64,000 bases of DNA from Marthasterias glacialis (Eukaryota; Echinodermata; Asteroidea; Forcipulatida; Asteriidae), in contig OU452219.1 of the NCBI GenBank assembly GCA_911728455.2, positions 23,495,219-23,559,218 of the forward strand. Reading direction: 5' to 3'. Position numbers and translations under genes: made by a program. Positions 26,301-38,300 of this stretch are shown one piece after another; position 1 is the first letter of the stretch; the number at the start of each line of letters is the position of its first letter. The notes beneath the pieces are model-generated. The model was given only the letters and a program-made list of their open reading frames with translations. It had not been told where the DNA came from and made no database searches.

Positions 26301-29300
26301 CAGTGACTTGGAAGGGCCAAGGGCTATGATGTATAGGACATGAACATTGTGCTGTCACAACCATTGCCATTCCCTGTAAACAAGAGAGTATTCGTAAACA
26401 CTGATTCTAAATACATGTATAGAAAAGTTTAAATCCGAAGAGAAAAAAAAAACAATGTCGAGATCAGATTGCATGCAACCAGGGATCCAAACCATTCACA
26501 AATATGCATGTATTTCTGAATTGTTTGTTTCAGCAAGCGCTTTAATTTTACTGCTCCGTTTAGACCATGTCACCTTGCATACAAAAAGGGTGACCTTGTG
26601 TATCCCAGGGCATTCCTTGGCAGGGAAGATACCAAGACACCACATTGGTCATTTTTTTAAAGAATTTGTACCTTTTTTTGTACGTTTTATCACATAAAAT
26701 CAAGAATTGTGAAGAACAGCTTTTGAGATGTGGCCCCCTTCTTCACATCAAAAATCAAGAAGTTAATAAACAATTGTACCGTGCAAACTCCATAAAGAAT
26801 TGAGCTGTGTACAAATTGTGCCAGCAGGAAGTCCAGGCTTTAGGGCTCTATTGTAAATATGTGATGTCACAGTTTACATGGTCTTCACTTGCTTCTTGGT
26901 CTTTCATCCAGTGTGGATTCCATCCTTACTCACCCAAAGCTTGTGTTATGTTTCAAAGACAATAATACTGTTACTGAGGAATGACCAAGTGTCATCTGCT
27001 TCCAATTTTTAGAAACAATAAATCGACTTTGGGATAGTTTTCACAGCAGAATTTGTCACATTATTGTTATACAAACTGTTTTTAGTGCACCTCTCTCTCT
27101 GGTGTATGCATGTCCAGTCACAGTGATATATCGTCAATTTTCCATCCAACGGTTTGGAATCATGAGGGAGAATATAATTACAACCATGAGGCTGGGTCAC
27201 TCATGTCACGGATGGCAGAGTAGACATTCATATTCCAAAACGAATTACCGAACATTAAAACCAGATCCATTCTAAGATTCAAAGAATTAACCAGTTCCTC
27301 TCTCGCCAACTGTTCTGATTTACATTCTTCCTTCAGAGGAAGCAGCCATCCGTACCTGTCACCTTGCCAGCCTCCTCCCACCCCAAGCCTCCTCTGTCAC
27401 CATCCCAGTACAACGCTCCCGTTCCTTCCTCCATGTGTGCGGAGGCCAGAGCGGTTTTAGACAAGGTGCAATCCAGCCGGGCGTGTCTCCAAGCCAACCT
27501 GGAAGCTGTGGTTAGAGCTAAGGAACAGGAAGAGTTCTACAACTACTTGGATAGTCTGCATTTAGAAGGGTAAGGTGCTGAGGGGTGTAAATTCAGGAGT
27601 GGGTCTTCAACCCCACTCCTTCTTCCTGTGTCCCTGAAAAAAGGCGCTGCCCCACATCCTTTGCCTCTGTAAAGAAATAGTGAGATGAATAAATTCCACT
27701 TCCTGCCGTATCCATGGTGGGCAAGATTGCCCTTCCTTTCAAATAACACATCAAAGTTGTCCCCACTCTGGATCCAGTCCGCCAAAAAAGATATAGGCAA
27801 AAAAAAAAAGATTTTGGAAGAGAAATAAATCGAAACGTTGAATAACAAAACTGAGAATTAAATACGTCCAATTCCGAGAGAGAAAAAACTCTTTTAAAAG
27901 TACTTTTACATCGGCTTACAGGAGAGCAGTGATTTGATAGATCTGCCAATGACAACCCAAAGACACGGTCAAAACAAAAGTGTACAGATGTGAAGAGAAT
28001 AAACAATATTTTTGATGCTGTTCATCAATTTACAGTGAAGCTGCTGAGAAAGCTCAGCTGAGGTACAAAGTGGGAAGAATGATTGCAGCCATTGATGAGG
28101 AAATCAAGGTAATTAGTTTGTTTGTATGAAACTGGTTGGCTGGATGGAATGCCGATGGGATGACTACCACTTTGGTCATGCCTGACTTTTAGACTTACAT
28201 GTACTTGTTTGTAAATGTTTTACTGTACCAGCTAGGCCACCTTCAGGGGAGCCATTTGGGGCTGCAAAATGCTCGAGTAATTTGTCAGATTTTTAGGCTG
28301 TTTGTGTTCTGTTTCTTCCCAAAGCATGAAGTTCCTGTCAAACCTAGGAAACCTCAGTCTTCTATTCAGGATGCTGGCAAAAATAAATCAGAAAAACCCA
28401 GCAACTTTGCATCGTTAGCTTCCACCAGACCCATCAAGACGGGTACCAAGAAGAAGCCGGTATCATCTAGGATAGATTCTGGCTTGAGGAACCAGACTAC
28501 ATCTAAGGGGGAAGACAAGGACCTCGTCAAAGGAAGACACAATAAGGAAAACATTGCCCAGACAAAGAAATTCCCTGTAAGTCATGAAAACTCTTCCACT
28601 TAATTCACAGTTTTATGAACATGGTTTTGGAGCTGATAATTACTTGATACATTAAGTTTGTTGTGTTTCATTTAGATACATTAGTGGGGGAGCCCAAATG
28701 TCTCTTTATATGTTCTTTTTAGATCGTTACTACAATGCCACTGTCTTTGTCAAGTACCCTGTATGCAAAAGCTGAATGGCTACTGATTTTAGCCATACCA
28801 AATGGGAACCAGGCTATTTTTCCTCTCAGTCTCGATTTGGTAAGACTGATTTCAATAGGAGACGACAGGTTTACTCATGGTGTACTTTGTCAGGCATGTA
28901 GCTTTCCAGCTGATCAGCTGAAATCATCGATTTGGGGTTCTCAGCTGGCCATTAAACAAATGAAGTGGCGCTGTACCTGACACTTCCATCTATTTTGGAC
29001 AAACTGCGGTTAGATGCCTGCTTTGTTAATCAGTGAGTGAAAATCCAAGTGGTCAGTGCCACCTAAAATGGCAAAAACCTTTAAATGTAAAGGCAGATAA
29101 AGAAAAATGTGTTTAATGTTTTTTGGAAATGTGTTACCATTCTCAGACTGCATTTCTGATTCACCCTTCCGATGGTTTGACATCGTTTGAAATCCCTTTT
29201 CCTTATGATGTCATAAATATCAAAATTGCAATTATAAATGTGAATGGGTATGAAATTTCCCAATGCTAGCCTTGTTATTATTTTGTAAGTACTTGCTAAA

Positions 29301-32300
29301 TTGTGTTATAACTAAAGTTTCTTTCTCATTCCAGGACACCTCTGCTATAAAGTGAAATTCAAATCATAAGATCCTTCCAGTTTGTTTTTCTTCTTTCTCT
29401 TTGTTGCATTTATCCAATTGTGGAAGGAAAACTTAAATTAACAGATTAATTGTATAAGGACAAATTAAATTAATCAGTTGTTAATCTTGTGAGGAAAAAT
29501 AAAATGGCACCCCCAAACAAAGATATTGACAAAATAGGTAGACCGCCAACATTAGGGCTGGATAGCTCAGTTGGTAGAACATCAGTACGTTAAGCCGGTG
29601 GTTCACATCCCGCTCCCGTCTGTTATTCTTTGTTCACCCCAAAATTGAAAAATAAAATGAACCTGTTGTTAATTTCTTAATAATCAGATCAGCCAAGCCA
29701 AAAGGCAACCCCGGATTGACCACAATCAAGATGAAGCCTATCTGACCAGAGTCTATGGTAAAGCCTTGTATCAGATGAGACGATCAACCATGAAGAAAGA
29801 ACCCTACCTGAAATATTCAACCTCATCCCCACAAACCAAGCCAGCAAGGTCACTCTCTGCTGCACAAGTCAAGGGTGAGGAATTACTTTCACTTAAAGCT
29901 TGTTGGATAGTGCCTCTATCATAGTTATTGTGGCTTTCTGTGTCTAGTTCCCTGCCTACACAACTGCAATAATATATACATACTAATGATTAGTAGGCAG
30001 TTCTTATAGAGCGCTTAATCATACCTGGGGTGGATTTCATAAAACTAGTCCTAACTTAGGACTAGTCCTAACTTATGACTAGTCCTATAAGTTAGGACTA
30101 GTTACTCGTCCTAACTCGAGATAAGACTAGTCCTAGCGCTTTGTGAAATCCACCCCTGACCGCCATCTCAAATGGGCATTGTTTTTAAGATGTGCATGCA
30201 GAGCTGTCTGATTTATGAGACCCGTTTATATAGCAACTTGTAAGGGTTTACAAGGTGATGCGGTGCAAGCTGGGCCCAATTTCATGGCTCTGTTTACTGC
30301 AGAATGTTGCACGTACGGCCCCTTAGAGTCACGCCCTTCACAGGGCACCGTAAGCACAACATTCTTTGGGAAGCAGGGCCATGAAATTTTGCCCAGCAGC
30401 CAACCATGCCAGAAACACCAGGGCGAGCCCCTTCTCTTAACTGTAAATGTACCAGGTTCTTGTGGGCACATTACACACCACACTGGACCCACGCCTCAAC
30501 ATCCCGTCATGCACTGAAATAGATACTACTATCAGCTTCACTTTGTTCATGTACTGAATGAAAGCCAAGTTTGCAGTGTAGGACAGGGTTACGACCTTGC
30601 CTGCAAATTTCATTTGAGAAAAAAATAAATAAAAATACTATAAAAATGTGCTGAATATTTATCTTGGGTAACTCACTCATCCATAAATGATAAATCACTG
30701 GTGTCGAAGTTGAACATATCAGAGGGTACTTTACGCCAAACTGATTTGGTGCTTTATAAGCTGAGCATGATATTCTTCTGATTTTATTTTGAATTAAAAT
30801 AGATTTAAGATTTAATATTAAATAGCCTGAAAAACCTATACCCAAAGCAGGTAAGCACTTGTACTTTTTTTTTCAAGGGTCAAATATCATGCCCGCTAAT
30901 GTGATTGTATTATTGTTGTTATTATTATTGTTAATAGTAGTAGTATTATATATTTTAACCATGTTTATCCCTTTTTGTGCAAGCCTTAAATCTGAAGGAA
31001 TCGGTGTTTATATTTTCATCAACAGGGACTGAGATGAAGTCTGCCAAGACACAGACTATCCCTAAATCAGGAACTATCCCCGACCCAAATCCAGCTAGCC
31101 AGTTTTTCTTTGACCCTTACCCCACCCTCCAAGCGACATCCACTTTGCAACAAGAGGAGCCATCCCATCAACCTGCACCCCTGACTGCTCCAAGCCACGG
31201 TCAGCTCATACCCATGGCTGTACCCCTAGGACCCCCACAAAGGGGCGGCCTGACCCAGCCTGTGACCATTAAGACAGATGGTCTGGAGACGGGTGTGGTC
31301 AAGAGTGTAGAGCAGAGGGACGTGCAGAGCAACGTGGCTGTAGTTAATGTCAGGTCCGAGAAGAAGCCACATCTAACTGTGCAGGTAATGATTGCTAGAA
31401 AGAAGGGTTTGAGATTATTTTTACAATAAATATTCCTGCAAAGTACCTTAAAGACAACAGATAGCTGTGGTAAATATCAAAACAATATACCCCCACTGTG
31501 CCTTGCAGCATTAGCTTCCTCTTTTCTCTTTGTTGGGGTGGAGTGCACACATATTTATCGACGGCGCCATCTTTTTGTGTCACCAGATTGAACATATTGA
31601 ACTGCTGAAATAAGCAGAAAACTAATAGGGGCGTTTAAATTATTATAATTATTGTTTTATTATATTTATTTGGAAATTGGGGCTTTGGCGTTTGGAGTTC
31701 TCAGGGGACTCCTTGTCAGGAGACTAGAGCTGATTAGTCCAAACAACTTTCAGAAGACCAACATGGCTGTTATAAGAGCCATATCCTCTGAGATTAGTCT
31801 CCTGTCAAGAACCATTCTGATAAATCACACTCACAGATAATGAGATTGGTGTTAAGCGCAGACCCAAACCCATACACTTAGTTATTTTGTCAGGGTATTT
31901 TATTACTTCAAAATGTATATGCCGGAATAACACGCCATTGGACTACTACAACATCTGTTCATAATCAAATAGACATTGAAAGAGAAGTAATTAGTTTCTT
32001 GTAACTGACAGATTATCTTTTATCCTTTTTCTGAATGAAGCATCTACCCCCTGTTGACATAGATACAGAACCACCCAGCTCAGCGTCCAGCATAATAGAG
32101 CATGATCAATCACCCAGGGGAGACGGAAGAGCAGAAATATCAGAACCGGTAAGACGTTGTGACTTCTCAGTTTGTTCTAAATCAGTTTGGTTGATGAGCA
32201 CGTTGTGCCGTGAGTACTTTAATTAGGATACTGTTGTGATCTGTCAACTTGACTTCTTGCAGTTTTCCCATTGTCATGATTGTATAGGATGTAACACTTC

Positions 32301-35300
32301 ATTAGTACTCATTACTAATCACTGAACCTCATCAAAGCAAGCGTGTTTCATGAAATGAAGTCAATTTGTTTGTATTCCAGGTGCGATATCAAAACATTTA
32401 TGTGATTGTGAATACTTGGTTTAAAGATGATGTCAATTTGTATCTGCCTTTGAATTTGGTGATGATTGATAATGTTGTTGTTTGGCATTGTACTTTTGAA
32501 TGACTTTTTCCAAATAATTGTTCTTTTTATAGGGGTTTCTGTCTCTCTCTCCCTTTTGTATTTCTAGGTTTTAATGTTGTTTTCTCCCTGTTTCCACCAC
32601 AAATCACATCAGTATTTTTACAGTTTAGTTGTGTATTATCATTCTATTTGTGTGTTGTATCTTGATTTGTATTGATGCTGCCATTTGTTGCTTTACATTG
32701 CATTCTACTTTCCTTCCTCTTTACAACAAAATAGCTTGGCGCCCTCTATTGCCTCAATTTTGTCAATTTGTTGAGGTTTGTTTTTGTGGGTAACTCAAAG
32801 GTGTTTCACTATTACAGTGAAATAAAATTTTAGGAGCATGGGGAGTTACTCTGGTTAACAATGATGGTTGGGATGCATAAGGGGTAATTCCCATCTCACT
32901 ATTTTCGGCTAATTCTTTTCGGCTAATTCTTTCTCAATTCTTTAGGATGACAACAGGCTCCCTGGACGTTCTAGTCCCTCACAGTTCTCCCATTATTTAG
33001 CTGTTGCTGATGAGGATGTAGAGGTAACTTTCATTATGTTCCTCCAAAAAAATGTTAACAAAAAAGCCTTTACAATTTGACTATTTGCTGAAAAACAAAC
33101 TTGCAACTACTTTCCTCACATCAGTTTCATTTTTGTAATTGTTTCAATGGGCATTGAAGGTGCAGAACTCAATATGACAAAGCTGTAAGATTCTTCCTAA
33201 GCTGAGTTAGCCAATGAATCAATCTGAATTGCTAAGCAGAGTGTGACGTCACATTTCAAATCACTCTGGTAATATTGACAACTCATCTTAAGATGAATCT
33301 TACGGTGCTTGGGCTCGATTTTACAAAGAGCAAAGATTGACCCTAAGATGTGTGTCGGTCTTAATTGCTAAGCAAAGTGTGATATTACAATACAAATCAA
33401 TCTGGCAATATTGACAACTTAAGATGGTGTTTGGGGTTTTGTGACATCGAGCACAGGTACATTCACAAAATTAAGTGGTTCGTATAAAAGTACTATTGAC
33501 CCCTTTGCACCGACGTCACAGGCGGCTACTGTCTGGTGGTCAGCCATTTTGGGAGTCAAGTTACATGTAAAGATATGGTGAGTGTGTACAATACGGACTA
33601 CACAGTATAACACACAGAGAAACTGACACCATAAATGGTGTTGTACATAACTCTGTGGGACTCATAATGTCAGACGCATAAGGTCTACTCGTAGCCTTAC
33701 ATCTTTAGCATTTACTACTTTTACTTAATCAAGCATTTCCTTAATCGCACAGCCGCAAGATGAATCTGAAGATGAGCTGCCCGCACCAGGTATCTCATTA
33801 CCAGGCAATTACAGTGAGACGAGACGTCCCTATCATGGCCCTCCCTTCCCTCCTCAAGCCCCGCCCTCCATCCCATCCAGGATAGGGCCCTCCTCAGAGC
33901 AACTGGCGGCCGACATGAGGAAGGACCTCATTGAGAGCAAGGCTCTGGAATGGTAAGCATGTGGAGACAGAGATGTTGTACTTGCAAACCAAATGTCAAA
34001 TGGTCATATACAGCTACTAAGCTCCCAAATTGTGTGAGCACAGACAAAGTTTGCTTCAAAGAAATTGGGCATTCCCCCTAACATGTGATGTGTATTTGTT
34101 GTGATCAGTACCCCTGTTCACCCATGCTGGATAAGCCACTGATGTAATGACTTTAAGCCCCAGCTCAACATTGGTAAGAAGAAAAACATAAATGATAATG
34201 ATGGTAGAAAACTTTCCTTGAAATATGTTATCGTTTTTAAACAATAAATGAAGTAAGATCCAAAATTAGTTTACTTTTATTTCTTTGTCCACCCTCAAAA
34301 TTGATTTAAAAATTTACCCCGTCAGTTTCCCTTGTGGTTTATTGCTTGATAAAAAGTAATATTCCATGCACATTTCTGCAGTGCAGAGTTTCAATGATTA
34401 GTTTCTTCATATGACTACCTCTCTTGTTTTCTCACATCATCAGGATTGAGCAGGAGTTAATGGCCAGAATGATCAGTGAGTTATACAGCAAGCAACCGTC
34501 AGTACAACCAAGACCTGAGTCCCCAGACTCAAGCATGGCCTCCTCATCAAATGATTCCATCAGTAAGTCATGCACTGTGCCATATAAGAACTTCTGTACA
34601 AAACTTTTGGAGAACTGAAAAGTATAAACAAGTTTTCATAATGTGTCTTGGTCAAAAGTACCATCATCCTTCGAAAATATGTACTCTGAAATGTATTCTT
34701 CTTTGAGAAAGTACAAAAGCAGGAATGATGGGTTGGATATCCCAACTGGTGAGAAATAAATATCTAACACCCGTTTCAGACTGGCGCTGCAGAGTCGCGC
34801 CGAGCCAAATAGATTAGAAGCGACTCTAGATTTTGGTTTCAGACAGGCAAAGGTAATTAACATAAATTTGCATTAGGTTTGGCTCATGAAAAGATCGACG
34901 TCTGAACCCAAGATGCTCCAGAGGCGTTCCGATCGACTACAACAGTCGATGTTTCGACTTCTAGCTCATCTAGTCACTCCTAACTGTTTCAGATGTCAAA
35001 CTTTTCATGTACCTAAGTCAATCATTTGGTTCCTTGGTACTCTGGAGCGCCAGTCTGAAATGAGTGTTACACACCTCTGCCATTTACTAGTTTGGAAAAT
35101 TTGGATTTAATGCTTATGTGATTTAGTGTTTACAAGTTACTTTTGTTGTGTATCTCTTGAAAACAAAAGGATTTGGACAAACAAAAACAAAAGTTCTTTC
35201 TTCCCTTAACCCTAGCAATGCCATTATGTGTATTAATGTCATGCATTTTAAGCATTACTACTTTTGTTTCTAGAAATTGCAAATACCAATTCTAGAAACA

Positions 35301-38300
35301 ATGACTGCAGTGAAGGCATACACAAGTTCAAAGCTGACTTCCCCAAACATTATCTTGGTCACAACTTGAGTTTTCACAAAGGTCATTTTGAGGTCACGTG
35401 GTGTGTTGTAGCCAATACCAACGCGTTCTAAATAGGGTTGATTTTATCGGCACTGCCAAATACACTGTCTGGAAACTGGGCCAATTTAATATGACCCAGA
35501 CACTGCTAGGGTCAATGTGTGTATAATGGACATGAAACACAATTAAAATTCTATGTTTCTTCTTTAGTTGAAACCATAGGTCCAGCTGGACTACAGCTGT
35601 TTGTAGATGCTGGTCAAGCAGTAGACCATACATTGGTGAGTGCATTGGTACGTGAGGTTCTTGAGGAGAAAGTGACTACAGTCTTAGGTCAGCATGATAG
35701 GGACATTCCACGTCGGCAAGCATCCCCTATTCCCCAGGCAACGACATCCCCTGTAAGTTATCCACTTTTTCTTCATAAACTTTGGCCCCGCTATTGTAAA
35801 GCTGCTAACAGACAACAAATCTAGCTCAGAAGAAACAAGTCACCGGCCAAAATCCATTGGTTTATGTCTGGATCTCTGCTAGCTTGTTACCCAGAACAAA
35901 AGTTTGTTCAGCAGATTTTTTACTTTGATGGTTTGAGAAATGTTTTAAAACATTTTTCAGTGTGTGTTCATTTATAATTGTCAAGAGCTTTGTAACTAAC
36001 AGATGCTTGATTTGAAGATATTCTGTTTGAATAAATTCCTTCCACATTTTTCTCCAGGTATACTTGTATCTCCGCTCTTCAATGTTGATACTTGGCTATT
36101 TTATCCAGAGTGTCTTAATAATTTGAATCTGATTTGTAAATTGTTAATGATTTTTTGTTCTTCTATTTCACTGCTGTTGTATCCCATTTTGTATTGTGCA
36201 TATTGTTATTCTTTCTCTTTGGGTTTGTCATATATTGGTGTGCCTTTTTTTCTATGTGGTTGATATATATAATGGTGATATGTGCCTCTGTGGTTAAGAA
36301 ATGTTGAAGAGTTTTTACAGAAATTTTTCAATGAGTGTTTACTTATGATTGTGTCTTTGTTTCTATGTGGTTGATTTATATATATTGATATCAATTCACA
36401 CCTGTTATTATTTGTATTTAATGTAATGTACATTTGAATACTTTCACATGTGCTATATTTATTCTGTTAGTGGTATAATGTTTGTTTTTTCTATTTGTAG
36501 ACAGAATTTGTCGAACATTTGAAGGCTTTCATGTCATTATATGAAAAACAAGTACAAAGCAATAAACATGAAACTGTTTTCCTTTACCCTTCCTTTTTAC
36601 GAATTAAATATAGAGTATTGATCTTGAGTGTTGACCCTTAATCTGTGGAAATCCAATGTTTCCCTCCTACCTGAAATAATTTCAGTTTGTGTCTGTTTTC
36701 TTTACATACCCATTTCCTGCTATCCCGTAGGTTGGTCCCAGATCTCCAATCCCTACCCCTGAGGTGACCCCTCAACCTAGCCCAGTGCATACCCCGCCCA
36801 GGGCTGCTTCTCTCATAGCCACACCCCTAGCTAGTCCCAGTCACACATCCCCAGCTGAGTCTGAGACGGAGAATCTGGAAGATCTTGCACGGACACTGGA
36901 TGCTACAGCATCAGGTGAGAATGACCTTTTGGGCCCCAACTTAATTGTTGGCCACCAGACTTTACAATTCCCATGTCTAAAGAATCCCATAATGAAAACA
37001 AAATCTGCAGCATTTTTCTGCAATCCTATCACAACTGGCTTTTTACAATTCGACTTCTTCAAAGTTGAAAAACCAAATTAAGTTGCAGCAAAAAACTCTA
37101 TTAAGCTGTCACCAGATATATTTCATCCAAATATGCTTTACCATGATGAGCCATGAATTAAACCTCTTTTTTTTTTAACCAACAGATGAGCTGATCGCAG
37201 CCCCTGCAGATCATGTGGCTACACCCATCAACACCCCTCCCCCTTCCCCACCGCGGGACATTGCCACCCCTCCTTTGTCACCAAGAGAATCTCCAAAGTT
37301 GATCTCAGTCATCGATGGGTCCATTATCACCCCTGTGCCTACCCCTCAACCTGTGAGTCCAGAACCAGAGATAGAGGAATCTGTTGAGTTACCACCATCA
37401 CCTGAACCTGTGTAAGTTGCCATATCAAGTTATAATAAGAACAAGAAGAAGAAATAGGTTTTTTATAAAGTGCATTTTAAAACCGAAGGAATCCTCAAAG
37501 TTACAATGACAATAAGAACACACAAAAAACATTGAGGATCTTGTGCAACTATGTTACTAATTACTAAAGCTTAAACAGCTTGCAACCCTTTTAATTGTCA
37601 CCTTGTCATTTTATATAACTTTAAAAAAACAGAAAAAACACACACACTAGGGCCCACTTTCATAGAGCTGCTTAAGACAAAAAAATATGCTTACCAGAAT
37701 GAGGTTACCAGCCAAAATGTCACATGTACCATCTGTGACTGGTATCCTGTCTTTCTCTCTCTCTCTCTCTCTCTTTTTGCTTAGCAGAAAATCGTTAAGC
37801 AATATCTTCTGCAGCTCTGTGAAATTGGGCCAGGGGCTTAATTTCATTGCTGCTTACCATGTAATTTTGTGCTTACGGACCATTGAATAACACACCCTAC
37901 TGGTCACTGTAAAGTAAGCGCAGAACTCCATGGTAAGAAGCAGCATGATAATGGGCCAAGCTTATAACTGAATCACTTTCCAGTTTGTAGCTTTTCCAGT
38001 TCTTTCACTCTGACTTGCCCCCAATAGTCACTTAATGAGTTGGCTGGCTCAGTGTCTATGCTGCTCATAAATAATTCAAATGATCTCATGATGTTAGCTG
38101 CAATATGGCTAAACTTATGCCAGAATGGAATTAAGTGATATAAAAAGACTCTTTATTTAACTCATGAATGTTGCATTTGTTTTCTTTTATAGTGTCATAG
38201 AAGAAGAGCCTATTCCGCCAACTCCAACCCCATCACTCCCAACGCCTTCCACACCCACCCCTTCACCCAGCACAGCGACCACGACCCAGCCGAGTCCCAG

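Larger units (their letters stand above)
23363..27336 (+). other. TALPID3 introns around exons 1-4
   Basis: Besides exons 24906-24980 and 25966-26034 this stretch holds the dispersed repeat at 23731, the possible element at 25136-25599 and the MITE at 26064-26292. Nothing else is recognised. Confidence 0.6.
29875..33752 (+). other. TALPID3 introns between exons 7 and 11
   Basis: Introns contain the elements at 30027 and 30269, low-complexity (TTA)n near 30910-30945, the tandem unit at 33170-33455 and a repeat fragment at 33636-33686. The remainder is AT-rich and unassigned. Confidence 0.6.

Noticed and set aside
29335..29355. Possible small exon after ttctcattccag
   Set aside because: Reads only six codons before TGA in the required phase; at most a rare alternative ending.
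29555..29620. Functional tRNA gene
   Set aside because: Good A box but imperfect B box, shortened arms and no matching acceptor stem.
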